Source: MGML01 sp034416335 (GTDB lineage: Bacteria > Chloroflexota > Dehalococcoidia > Dehalococcoidales > UBA2162). Taken from it: a stretch of DNA of 64,000 nucleotides. Under the pieces are notes generated by a model. It worked only from the letters and a program-made list of their open reading frames with translations. It was not told the DNA's origin and searched no databases. The stretch covers positions 186,001 to 250,000 of the forward strand of contig DAOULV010000010.1 of assembly GCA_034416335.1 (NCBI GenBank), given 5' to 3'. Positions within the stretch are counted from its first letter, which is position 1; each line of letters begins with the position of its first letter. Positions 31,860-40,223 of this stretch are shown piece by piece. The position numbers and the translations under genes were made by a program.

Positions 31860-32612
31860 TTAGTTTATTTTCAGCGGCTTAAGCTTCGAATTTCGTTCTT
31901 CTTCCGATGTTTTCTTCCCTGTTACCGGATGCGGATAGTGGAAGGGGAAAACATAGCCTGATACGTAGCGTAAATCTTTCTCGTCCAGGGGAGTATCGGG
32001 ATCGGGTATGAAAGCTCCGCCCTCTCCCGCACCTTTAATTATGCGGCGACTGCGGATTTCCGGCCCCTCGCACATCTCGTTTATCCTCACCACATAAGGG
32101 ATTACCCAGTCGAAAGACTGTATTTTCCAGACGCCATCTTCTTTAACGTATCCGACTTCGTATATCCCGCTGGTAAATTCGGCCTTTTCGACGGTACCTT
32201 CGTCGGAGTTAAAAATAGCACCGAACCCGTACCAGCGACCTTTTGCTTTCATACCGTCCGCGTCGACGGTTATCAGTCCACTGGTAGGCATAAGCTGGTG
32301 TGAAAAGCCGGAAGGAGTCGGCGTCGCTTTTCCACCGTGGGTGAAATATCGCCTGACGCCTTCTTTTCCTTTCCAGACGCCCTCTATCCAGTTCAGATAA
32401 ACTCCCGGACCGTCAGAAAAACAGTCTATTATTTCCTGGTACATCCAGTGTTCAACGTAGTATCCGTACGCTTTCTGCAGTCGCTTGATAGCTTCGATAT
32501 CATCAAGCTGGAATATTTTCTTTTCCAGAATATCTATATACCTCGCCTGTTTTTGTACCAGTTCCTCCAGTGCTTCTACTCTATTTTCGATTGTCTTTTC
32601 ACTCACCTGCAT
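31860..32612 (-). CDS. SnoaL/NTF2-like protein with N-terminal coiled coil, copy 1
   Basis: A 250-residue protein. Residues about 5-35 form a heptad-like helix (VEALEELVQKQARYIDILEK), then IEAIKRLQKAYGYYVEHWMYQ begins a SnoaL-like alpha+beta barrel with DCFSDGPGVYLNW, TSGLITVDADGMKAKGRWYG and YEVGYVKEDGVWKIQSFDW. The C-terminal tail ends FPFHYPHPVTGKKTSEEE. This fold serves as ketosteroid-isomerase-like enzymes, dehydratases or binding proteins; the function here is unknown. It has a tandem paralogue 26 bp upstream and GGGAGG before the ATG. The pair may act on ligands handled by the neighbouring SDRs. Confidence 0.82.
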   Translation of the reverse strand: MQVSEKTIENRVEALEELVQKQARYIDILEKKIFQLDDIEAIKRLQKAYGYYVEHWMYQEIIDCFSDGPGVYLNWIEGVWKGKEGVRRYFTHGGKATPTPSGFSHQLMPTSGLITVDADGMKAKGRWYGFGAIFNSDEGTVEKAEFTSGIYEVGYVKEDGVWKIQSFDWVIPYVVRINEMCEGPEIRSRRIIKGAGEGGAFIPDPDTPLDEKDLRYVSGYVFPFHYPHPVTGKKTSEEERNSKLKPLKIN

Positions 32613-32638
32613 TTCCTCCCGGCACTTAATTATCTTTT

Positions 32639-33355
32639 TTATGGTTTGATTCCCTTGTTACGTTCTTCCTCACCGGTTTTCCTGCCGGTCACCGGATGGT
32701 TGAAATGGAAAGGCAGGATAATGCCTGAAGGATAGCTGTAGCTGACTGGATCCGGACCTCCATCCGGATGCCATGATTCCGGGAAACCTCTACTGTTGAT
32801 GGGAGTGGATTTTGATTTTGCCCTGCGTTCGGGTCTTACCCATCCTTCCTCCAGCGTGCCGTTGTAAACCGGTACCCACTTTATTTTCAGTATCTTCCAC
32901 ACACCGTCTTCACGGATATATTCCATTTCATAAATACCGCAGCCTATTGCCTGGTCAACTCCTTCTCCTCCCGACACCTCCATGGAACCGGCGGGTATTG
33001 CCATAGCCCCGAAGCCCCACCATCGTCCTTTTGCGGTATCGCCGTCGGGTTCTATGCTGACAATGCCTGATATCTGCATCATCTGGTGCATAAATTCGGG
33101 GTCTTTCTTCGTATTTATATTACCGAAGAAACGTCGGGGACCGTCGGCTCCTTTGAAAGAACCTTGCGGCCACTCGAGAGTTGTCTGCGAGATGGTTGAA
33201 AAGCAGTCGATTAATTCCTCGTGCATCCAGTTCATCAGGTAATATCCGTAAGCTTTTTGAAGTCTTTTAATGTCTTCGATGTCCTGCAGTTTCTGTAAAG
33301 ATTCAACTTTCTTTTCAAGTTTTTCTACTTTTGCTTCGAGTTCCTCTATATCCAT
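32639..33355 (-). CDS. SnoaL/NTF2-like protein with N-terminal coiled coil, copy 2
   Basis: A 238-residue paralogue of the adjacent gene with the same plan: an N-terminal coiled coil (IEELEAKVEKLEKKVESLQK), IEDIKRLQKAYGYYLMNWMHE, SGIVSIEPDGDTAKGRWWG, YIREDGVWKILKIKWV, and tail LPFHFNHPVTGRKTGEEE. The shared AKGRW-x-GFGA and PFH-x2-HPVTGxKT-x-EEE marks show duplication. AAAGGAG lies 7 nt before the ATG at 33355, so the ten upstream in-frame codons are excluded. Coiled coils suggest the two paralogues assemble together. Confidence 0.82.
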   Translation of the reverse strand: MDIEELEAKVEKLEKKVESLQKLQDIEDIKRLQKAYGYYLMNWMHEELIDCFSTISQTTLEWPQGSFKGADGPRRFFGNINTKKDPEFMHQMMQISGIVSIEPDGDTAKGRWWGFGAMAIPAGSMEVSGGEGVDQAIGCGIYEMEYIREDGVWKILKIKWVPVYNGTLEEGWVRPERRAKSKSTPINSRGFPESWHPDGGPDPVSYSYPSGIILPFHFNHPVTGRKTGEEERNKGIKP

Positions 33356-33409
33356 ATCAGTACTCCTTTTAGTTAATATAATCATGTACGGAATTATATT
33401 AAACCGGCA

Positions 33410-34210
33410 TTAACGTGAACGGTAGAACTCGTTAATTGCCTCTCTGACGTCCTGGTAGGAAGTCTTGATATCTATCATAAGTTGTTCCAGTAACTTCTCT
33501 CGTACGGCTATTTCGTGTCCAATATCGGTATAATTTACATTGTATTTCGTGTAAAATGCTTCACTGAGCTGCTTGTTGTCCGCAAATTCGATGTCTTTCT
33601 CTCCCAGCGGATGTATCGCTAATGGTTCCAGTAATATCGAATCGTTTTCGGGAATCAGCAGGCTGACAGACTCTATCTGCCTGAGCGGCTCGAATCTATA
33701 TGTCCCGTTCCAGTTCACTTCGACTGTTACGACTGCGTCGATTTGAGATACCAGCAGCAGCGGCAGGCCCAGATACCGGTGGAACAAATACACCACTTCC
33801 TGCGCTGTTCTGGCATGTATCGTGCCTCCCAGAGAATACCCCTGGTTTATAAGTTGAAAAGCCTTTATCGCCGTTTCACCCCATACGTAGTCGAGGTAAG
33901 TATTGAACTCCTCGGCTACCATATAGGTTTCAGCAGGAACGGCATTTTCCGTAAAGCTGAAATCTTCGAAGTTTCCACTCAGGTAGACCTTCTCCACATT
34001 TGGGCGAAGGAATGCCAGCAGCGCATTCAGCGTAGTCGTTTTACCGGCAAAGTTAGGGCCGGCAGCGACTACCACGGATGACTTTTGTTCCATCATCAGC
34101 CACAACAGCCCCGCCAGATGTAAATCGAGTGTCCCCGTATTTACCAGTTCCAATATTGAAAGCGGTTCCGACTGCCGCCGGAACCTGGAAAACCTGTAGA
34201 AATCATACAT
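33410..34210 (-). CDS. Stand-alone VirB11/PilT-type secretion ATPase domain
   Basis: A 266-residue P-loop ATPase. LSILELVNTGTLDLHLAGLL precedes Walker A GPNFAGKTTTLNALLAFL, followed by AEEFNTYLDYVWGETAIKAF and the His-box-like LGGTIHARTAQEVVYLFHRYLG, the order seen in type II/IV secretion ATPases (CpaF/VirB11). The N-terminal domain of those ATPases is missing and no pilin, prepilin peptidase or membrane platform gene is nearby. It may serve a pilus system encoded elsewhere or have a new role. Its codon use matches its neighbours. GGAAG lies before the ATG. Confidence 0.75.
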   Translation of the reverse strand: MYDFYRFSRFRRQSEPLSILELVNTGTLDLHLAGLLWLMMEQKSSVVVAAGPNFAGKTTTLNALLAFLRPNVEKVYLSGNFEDFSFTENAVPAETYMVAEEFNTYLDYVWGETAIKAFQLINQGYSLGGTIHARTAQEVVYLFHRYLGLPLLLVSQIDAVVTVEVNWNGTYRFEPLRQIESVSLLIPENDSILLEPLAIHPLGEKDIEFADNKQLSEAFYTKYNVNYTDIGHEIAVREKLLEQLMIDIKTSYQDVREAINEFYRSR

Positions 34211-34350
34211 CTCACTTCCATCATACGTCTTACGGCGTTTTTTGTTAAGTTACTTCGACTCATATGAAGCCGTATTTTCGTTTTTATCTCATCTGTACTT
34301 TCATTATCCTATCCGTAGGAGTGATACCATTCGGTTTTGGTTGTTATCGT

Positions 34351-34536
34351 ACTCACCCCCTATATCCCCCTCTTACGCAGTACCTTGATTGAACAGTAAA
34401 GATTAGTTTGCGTGAAAAGGGGAAAGTATTTTTGAGAGGGGGCGGAGCCCCTTCTCAACTTAACTCCCCTCTCCAGCCAGGAGTGACCATCAACTATTAT
34501 CAATGGTTCTGGCTGGAGAGGGGTCAGGGGTGAGGT
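34351..34536. repeat. MITE-like element (~186 bp) in a 427-bp gene-free stretch
   Basis: Ends ACTCACCCCCT (34351-34361) and AGGGGTGAGGT (34526-34536) are near-complementary terminal repeats. Inside, CCCCTCTCCAGCCAG (34466-34480) and CTGGCTGGAGAGGGG (34509-34523) form a perfect 15-bp stem, continued by ACCAT/ATGGT. CCCCCTCT and AGAGGGGG make another pairing. No coding potential. The layout, with CTCACCCC ends and GGAGAGGGG hairpins, resembles non-autonomous repeats widespread in environmental genomes. The rest of the 34211-34637 gap shows nothing else clear. Confidence 0.6.
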
Positions 34537-34637
34537 AAACACCACCAACCAAATGTAAACAGAACCGCAGGAATGGTCGTTATCACTCCCATGTGGAAAA
34601 ATGTTAGAATTGATATATAAAGGGCTGAGGATTTGGG

Positions 34638-36653
34638 ATGAATAATTATTATTACTCTGAATGGGATGGAAGCCAGGAATTTCCTGAGATAGACACTGAC
34701 CAGCTTATGGATGAGCTTGGTAAGCAGGTCTTTCGGTATGGGAACCTGACGGATGCTCTCCGCTCTATGCAGAGATTCGGTTTCGGCAACCAGGGCAGGC
34801 AAATGCCAAATCTTGACAGACTCCTGCAGCAGCTTCGCCAGATGAGACAGAACCAGCTTAACCGGTATAACCTGGACTCGATGATGGACGAGATAAAAGA
34901 GAAGCTCGACCAGATTCTCGAAACCGAACGCAGTGGCATCCAGAAAAAGCTGGATGAAGCCGCAGAAAAAGCGGGGAAAGATACCAGAGAGCTGGCTGAC
35001 GATGTTCAGCAGAAATTACTTAAAAACATCCAGGACAGGGCTGCCCAGAACCTGTCTAAACTGGATGAACTTCCGGAGGATACCGGCGGCAGGATAAAGG
35101 GGCTTACGGATTACGACTTCATGGATGAAGATGCCAGGAACCAGTTTAACGAACTGATGGACATGCTGAAGAAACGCGCTATGGAGCAGTTCGGTAAAGA
35201 CCTGGTACAGCAATTGAAGAGTATGGATCAGAACTCTCTGGCTAATATGAGAAATATGATAGAGTCGCTCAATCAGATGATGGAGCAGCGAATGAGGGGA
35301 GAAGAACCCGATTTCGATGGATTCATGCAGCAATTCGGTAATTTCTTCGGCGATAATCCCCCCCGTAACCTGGATGAATTGATGGAAAATCTGCAGAAAC
35401 AGATAGCCCAGGCGCAGTCGCTGATGGACAGCCTGCCTCCTGAGATACAGCAAGAGCTGCAGGATCTGATGGATTCCATGCTCGATAACGTAACCAAACA
35501 GGAACTGGCCAGGATGGCTTCTTATCTCGAGAGGTTGTTCCCCAGCGACCAACTGCCGCAGCGTTATCCTTTCAGCGGCGACGAGTCCCTTTCATACGAA
35601 GAAGCGATGAAGCTGATGGAAGCTTTACAGAAGATGGATAATCTTGAAGAACAGATGGAAATCGCCCGTTACGACCCGGCTATGGACGATATCGATAATG
35701 AACTCGTCAAAGAGCTGATGGGAGAAGAAGCTGAAAAGGAACTCGAAGCGGCAAGAGAAATGATTAAACTCCTTGAAGAAGCCGGCTACATCAGCAAGGA
35801 GGACGGCCGCTACGAACTTACCCCTAAAGGTATAAGGAAAATCGGGCAGCAGGCTTTGAATAATATCTTCACCCAGATCAGGAAAGACCGCAGCGGTGGC
35901 CATGATATCCACAGGACAGGTATGGGTAACGAGTTCATCGAAGAGACCAGGAAATATGAATTCGGCGATGACTTCCACCTTCACATCCAGAAAACAGTGA
36001 TGAACTCACTGATGCGGGAGCCTTCCTTCCCGCTCAAACTGGATGTAGAAGACTTTGAAATTCTCAAAACTGAAGAAAGCACCCGTTCGGCTACCGTCCT
36101 TATGCTCGATAAGAGCCTTTCGATGTTTATGAGCGGATTTTTTGAATCGGCCAAGCAGGTAGCCGTCGCCCTAGAAAGTCTTATCCGGACACGTTTTCCC
36201 AAGGATTCTCTTTATATCCTGACCTTTGCCAGCCGCGCCAGGCAGATAAAAGAGAAGAACCTCCTGTTCACCGTGAGAGGAGAACAGGGCACGAATTACG
36301 AAGATGCGCTACGGACTGCCAGGAACCTTTTATCCCGCCAGAACTGCAACAACAAAGAGATAATAATGGTGACCGACGGAGAGCCTACCGCTCATCTTGA
36401 AGGCGATTTGGTATATTTCGGTTTTCCACCGAGTATGCGGACGCTGCAAAAAACGTTGCGAGAAGTAAAAGCGTGTACCTCACAGCGAATTACCATAAAT
36501 ACCTTTATGTTCGAACACGCTTCGTTCCTCACTCCATTCATCACGCAGATGATACGGCTAAATAAGGGCAGGATATTTTTCGCTAATCCGGATAATCTCG
36601 GTAAATACGTGATGATGGACTACCTGTCCAACAAGTTTAAAAACATAGGTTAA
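34638..36653 (+). CDS. VWA-domain protein with long helical N-terminus
   Basis: A 671-residue soluble protein. The first ~400 residues are helical and very rich in Gln, Met, Leu and charged residues (for example LDRLLQQLRQMRQNQLNRYN and LNQMMEQRMRGEE), with no signal peptide. The C-terminal ~190 residues are a von Willebrand factor A domain with an intact MIDAS: VLMLDKSLSMFMSG (DxSxS), Thr in GEQGTNYEDAL, and Asp in MVTDGEPTAH. Such intracellular VWA proteins usually work with MoxR-type or Mg-chelatase AAA ATPases; none is in this window. The ATG follows GGATTTGGG. A hairpin follows the stop. Confidence 0.85.
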   Translation: MNNYYYSEWDGSQEFPEIDTDQLMDELGKQVFRYGNLTDALRSMQRFGFGNQGRQMPNLDRLLQQLRQMRQNQLNRYNLDSMMDEIKEKLDQILETERSGIQKKLDEAAEKAGKDTRELADDVQQKLLKNIQDRAAQNLSKLDELPEDTGGRIKGLTDYDFMDEDARNQFNELMDMLKKRAMEQFGKDLVQQLKSMDQNSLANMRNMIESLNQMMEQRMRGEEPDFDGFMQQFGNFFGDNPPRNLDELMENLQKQIAQAQSLMDSLPPEIQQELQDLMDSMLDNVTKQELARMASYLERLFPSDQLPQRYPFSGDESLSYEEAMKLMEALQKMDNLEEQMEIARYDPAMDDIDNELVKELMGEEAEKELEAAREMIKLLEEAGYISKEDGRYELTPKGIRKIGQQALNNIFTQIRKDRSGGHDIHRTGMGNEFIEETRKYEFGDDFHLHIQKTVMNSLMREPSFPLKLDVEDFEILKTEESTRSATVLMLDKSLSMFMSGFFESAKQVAVALESLIRTRFPKDSLYILTFASRARQIKEKNLLFTVRGEQGTNYEDALRTARNLLSRQNCNNKEIIMVTDGEPTAHLEGDLVYFGFPPSMRTLQKTLREVKACTSQRITINTFMFEHASFLTPFITQMIRLNKGRIFFANPDNLGKYVMMDYLSNKFKNIG

Positions 36654-36660
36654 AGTAAAT

Positions 36661-36701
36661 CGGGGTTATTCCGATTGATTTACGTCACCGGAATAACCCC
36701 G
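36661..36701. terminator. Bidirectional hairpin between the VWA and second AOR genes
   Basis: CGGGGTTATTCCG (36661-36673) and CGGAATAACCCCG (36689-36701) are perfectly complementary, 13 bp, loop 15 nt. It lies between convergent genes. Only short T-runs follow (TCTTTTCTT further on), so it may be a weak terminator or an mRNA-protecting hairpin. Confidence 0.6.
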
Positions 36702-36722
36702 TCTAATGTTATCTTTTCTTCT

Positions 36723-38546
36723 TTAGAAAGGTCCTGTCTTGGGCCAGAGTTCTTCGGCTTCTTTCTCCATACCGAGTTCGAGCAGTTTTTCCTTTTTCGG
36801 TTTCGTCGTGTTCATATCCCAGTTCAACGCTCCGAGAGCCCAGTAAGCCTGCTGCATGGCATCCACGCTGACATTTGCCAGGGGACCTTCTTTCTGCGGG
36901 GATTCGCCGGTAATCCTCGGATGAACAGGACGCTCTAACGGATTAATACCTTCACGCAGGTTGAAAAGATGGCGCATCACCAGTATTCTCTCACCGCATT
37001 TCAGTAACTCATCCATCGAACGTTCCAGTCCCGTTGCCCCGGCCATATATTCCGGGATAAGGTTTGTCGTCGGTCCCATAAAGCCGAACAGGCAGCAGCC
37101 GATGGCATTCACGATATGAGTGGAGAAACCGGAAGGTCCGAAATTCTGGGTATGCCTGCCGGGGGTCGGCTCAATATGGAATCTCGCAGTAGCCGTTTCC
37201 CCTCCCATGCCGAATAGCTTCGGATCATGCATTCCGAGTTCCTGACCGCCTATATGAATGGCGTATTGCTCGGAGCCTTTGCCTATCTTTTCCGCTGCGA
37301 CCTTGACACCGTCGGCAAGAATGTCGCCAAGTCCTTCTCTACGAGCAAGTTTCCATGTCATATCAACGATGGCTTTATGATTTCCCCAGGTTAACTCTAT
37401 CCCGTCGGTATCGGCTTTGGTCAGAATCCCGTTCTCGTAGCACTCGATGGCAAACGCTACAGCACATCCAGCCGAAATAGTATCAAGTCCATAAGCATTA
37501 CAGATATGGCTCGCCATCGCGATAGCTTCGGTATTGGTATTAAGGCATAACGGTCCGAAAGAAGCCTGGGTTTCGTATTCTGGACGGCGATTACCGGCCG
37601 GATATTTGTACTCACCTGTCCCCTCTTTCAATGATGCCTGACAGGCTATGGGGCAGTGCCAGCATCCGAACCGTTTGTCAAGGTTGGCAATAGCGGCATC
37701 ACCGGCGAGACCCGAAATATCCGGGAGGTCCTTTACGCCGATACCTCCCCAGTTCTTTATCGGTGTGTCCCCGCTGTGGGTAGAGTTTGCCGTTATCGAT
37801 GTCGTGCCATAGGTATGGAAACTATCGATAAACGAACCACCCCCCGGTCCGGGACTTCTCAGTCCTTCGACATGTTTCTTCCTGGCGTCATTGATTCGTT
37901 CTCTGTCGGCGAGTTCCAGACTCTTTTCATCGCCTATTGCCACGACAGCCTTCAGCCTCTTCGAACCCATTACGGCACCAAGTCCGGAACGACCGGCAGC
38001 AGCCCCTTTCTCAGTGACAATACAGGATATAAGGGACACCTTTTCACCGAATGGCCCGATGCAGATAACCTCTGTTCCTTTACCGTGTTTATCTCTCAGG
38101 ACATCTTCCGTTTCGTAACAGTCCTTACCCCATACCTCGGAAGCATCCATCAGTTCCGCTTTGCCGTTATTTACGAGCAGATAAACCGGTTTATCCGATA
38201 TTCCCGTGAAAAAGACGGCATCATAACCGGCGAATTTAAGCGTCGGCCCGAATACCCCCCCCGAGTTAGCATCTCCCCAGCCGCCGGTCAGCGGTGATTT
38301 GGCAACTGCTACATACCGGGCTCCTGTCGGGGTGGGTGTACCGGTAAGCGGACCCGTCACTATCCCCAGTATGTTATCCGGTCCCAGAGGGTCGACACCC
38401 GGCTTCATCCAGTCATATAGAACTCTGGCTCCCAGACCGTACCCGCCGATATAGTCGCGATAAAGACTGTCGTCGGGGACTTCCTCCTCTATTGTCCCTG
38501 TACTCAGGTTAACGAACAATAACTTCCCAGCATAGCCTTTTAACAT
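36723..38546 (-). CDS. Aldehyde:ferredoxin oxidoreductase, second copy
   Basis: A 607-residue AOR of standard length. It opens GYAGKLLFVNLSTGTIEEE, has TGPLTGTPTPTGARYVAVAKSP and GGVFGPTLKFAGYDAVFF for pterin binding, GRSGLGAVMGSKRLKAV, and the cluster ligands C295-x2-C298-x3-C302 (CWHCPIAC) with a late Cys pair in AIGCCLFG. It is only distantly similar to the copy at 1479, so the two probably use different aldehydes. GAGGAGGT precedes the ATG. No MoaD-like gene is adjacent here. Convergent with the VWA gene. Confidence 0.95.
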   Translation of the reverse strand: MLKGYAGKLLFVNLSTGTIEEEVPDDSLYRDYIGGYGLGARVLYDWMKPGVDPLGPDNILGIVTGPLTGTPTPTGARYVAVAKSPLTGGWGDANSGGVFGPTLKFAGYDAVFFTGISDKPVYLLVNNGKAELMDASEVWGKDCYETEDVLRDKHGKGTEVICIGPFGEKVSLISCIVTEKGAAAGRSGLGAVMGSKRLKAVVAIGDEKSLELADRERINDARKKHVEGLRSPGPGGGSFIDSFHTYGTTSITANSTHSGDTPIKNWGGIGVKDLPDISGLAGDAAIANLDKRFGCWHCPIACQASLKEGTGEYKYPAGNRRPEYETQASFGPLCLNTNTEAIAMASHICNAYGLDTISAGCAVAFAIECYENGILTKADTDGIELTWGNHKAIVDMTWKLARREGLGDILADGVKVAAEKIGKGSEQYAIHIGGQELGMHDPKLFGMGGETATARFHIEPTPGRHTQNFGPSGFSTHIVNAIGCCLFGFMGPTTNLIPEYMAGATGLERSMDELLKCGERILVMRHLFNLREGINPLERPVHPRITGESPQKEGPLANVSVDAMQQAYWALGALNWDMNTTKPKKEKLLELGMEKEAEELWPKTGPF

Positions 38547-38706
38547 TTTTACCTCCTCTAATATAAAATACCCCTGATTATTTTACTCAGGATTATCGAA
38601 ACAACCGATAGGACATCTAACTCATCCGATAGTTACATTTTTACATAGATGCCCGCAAGTCACAAGTATGAATAAGGTATAAGTTTCAGCACTGCGATAT
38701 CTGTCT

Positions 38707-39483
38707 TCAGGGTGTCTGCAATACTATTCCTATGGGGCAGTGGTCGGACCCGGTCACCTCCTGCATAATAAACGCTTCCGAGAGTGACGACAGTAAATTC
38801 TCGGAAATAAAGAAATAGTCTATTCTCCAGCCGACATTTCTCTCTCTCGCTCTGGATTTCATATCCCACCAGGTATACTGCTCCGGCTCCTGGTGCAGGT
38901 GGCGGAAGGTATCTACAAATCCGTGACTGATAAATCTGTCTATCCATTCTCTCTCGATAGGCAAGAATCCGGATACTTTCTCATTTGCCTTGGGTCTTGC
39001 CAGGTCGATTTCCTTATGCGCCGTGTTAACGTCACCGCATACGATTATCTTCTTATCCTTTTCCAGTAAAGGTTTAACATATTCCAGAAAAGCATCGTAA
39101 AACTCCATCTTATAGTCCAGCCGTTCTTCATCCTTTTTCCCGTTGGGGAAATAGATATTCATCAGGATAAATTCTTCATACTCGGTAATTATCGTCCTTC
39201 CCTCCTGGTAGGATTTCAGGGTATTGAAATCATACTGCACGCTAAGAGGTTCTTTTGCTGTAAAGGTCGATACGCCGCTGTATCCCTTTCTTTCGGGGTA
39301 ATTCCAGTATGCGTAATATCCCTCCGGCTCCGTCAGGTCTTTATCGAGCTGCTCCGGGTGCGCTTTTATTTCCTGTATACAGAGAATATCCGGTGACGCT
39401 TCATACAGCCATTCCAGCAGCCCGCGTTTCTGCACGGCCCGGATTCCATTCACGTTCCAGGATATTATTTTTGTTTCTTTCAT
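38707..39483 (-). CDS. xth: Exodeoxyribonuclease III
   Basis: A 258-residue endonuclease/exonuclease/phosphatase-fold enzyme. Catalytic marks in order: SWNVNGIRAV (Asn), LCIQEIKAHPEQL (metal-binding Glu), YSGVSTF, CGDVNTAHKEIDLARP (Asp and Asn), TWWDMKSRARERNVGWRIDY and GSDHCPIGI (final Asp-His). It cleaves DNA at abasic sites in base-excision repair. Length is normal and all catalytic residues are present. It stands alone between the second AOR and a cupin gene. Confidence 0.96.
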   Translation of the reverse strand: MKETKIISWNVNGIRAVQKRGLLEWLYEASPDILCIQEIKAHPEQLDKDLTEPEGYYAYWNYPERKGYSGVSTFTAKEPLSVQYDFNTLKSYQEGRTIITEYEEFILMNIYFPNGKKDEERLDYKMEFYDAFLEYVKPLLEKDKKIIVCGDVNTAHKEIDLARPKANEKVSGFLPIEREWIDRFISHGFVDTFRHLHQEPEQYTWWDMKSRARERNVGWRIDYFFISENLLSSLSEAFIMQEVTGSDHCPIGIVLQTP

Positions 39484-39756
39484 TATTACTCTCTTTTTGT
39501 CCTCAAGAAATATTTATGTCAACTAAACCATTTGTTTTCCTTATTATAAAACAAATCAGGTTTTATCCGCATATGTTTCGACAGGTCGTTATACCTGATC
39601 TTATATTTTCAATCTTCACTTTTCCCGGTTATTCACAACACTTTCCAGTACGGTATAATCAATACAATATACCTTTGAATTTCTGTTATATTGAAGAATC
39701 GCTTGTTTTAACTATCACAGATTCTGACTCGGCTACCAGATAAGGAGAACACAGAA

Positions 39757-40215
39757 ATGGAAGATAGAAAGTACGGGAAATATTTCCTGACCGAACCGGC
39801 GTTAAGAAACAAACCGAAAATCAAGATGTCCAACCCGAGTGCCTATGTGGACAGTAGATCCCATTTCGGTCTACCGATTAATTTCTCCATGGCCTGGCGG
39901 TATATCAAGGAACCGATGCTTTTTGACCGGATACCTCATTATCACGATTTCGACGAATTTCTTTGTTTCCTGGGCGGTAATCTGGAAGACATCTTCGACT
40001 TCGACGCTACCGTAGAATTATCTCTGGGCGAAGAAGAGGAACTATATCTTATCGAACAACCTACGATAGTCCACATTCCGGCGGGACTGGTACATACCCC
40101 ACTCACGTTCAAACGCATCGATAAACCCGTACTCTTCCACCCCATCGCTCTAACGCCGGATTATTACAGCAACTTCGCCGAAAACGTGAAATTCTTTAAA
40201 GACCCTAAGGTTTAA
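39757..40215 (+). CDS. Cupin-like protein A (GRE-linked family)
   Basis: A 152-residue protein of a small cupin-like family with three members in this window (also 43664-44080 and 54745-55215). It opens MEDRKYGKYFLTEP; the likely metal-binding motifs are IPHYHDFDEFLCFLG (first cupin box, H-x-H-x-FDE) and IVHIPAGLVHTPLTF (second box with His). The activity is unknown; it could bind a metal or a small oxo-acid. AAGGAG lies 11 nt before the ATG. It ends 8 bp from the glycyl radical enzyme gene, convergently, while a paralogue begins that enzyme's operon. Confidence 0.75.
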   Translation: MEDRKYGKYFLTEPALRNKPKIKMSNPSAYVDSRSHFGLPINFSMAWRYIKEPMLFDRIPHYHDFDEFLCFLGGNLEDIFDFDATVELSLGEEEELYLIEQPTIVHIPAGLVHTPLTFKRIDKPVLFHPIALTPDYYSNFAENVKFFKDPKV

Positions 40216-40223
40216 ATATGTTT

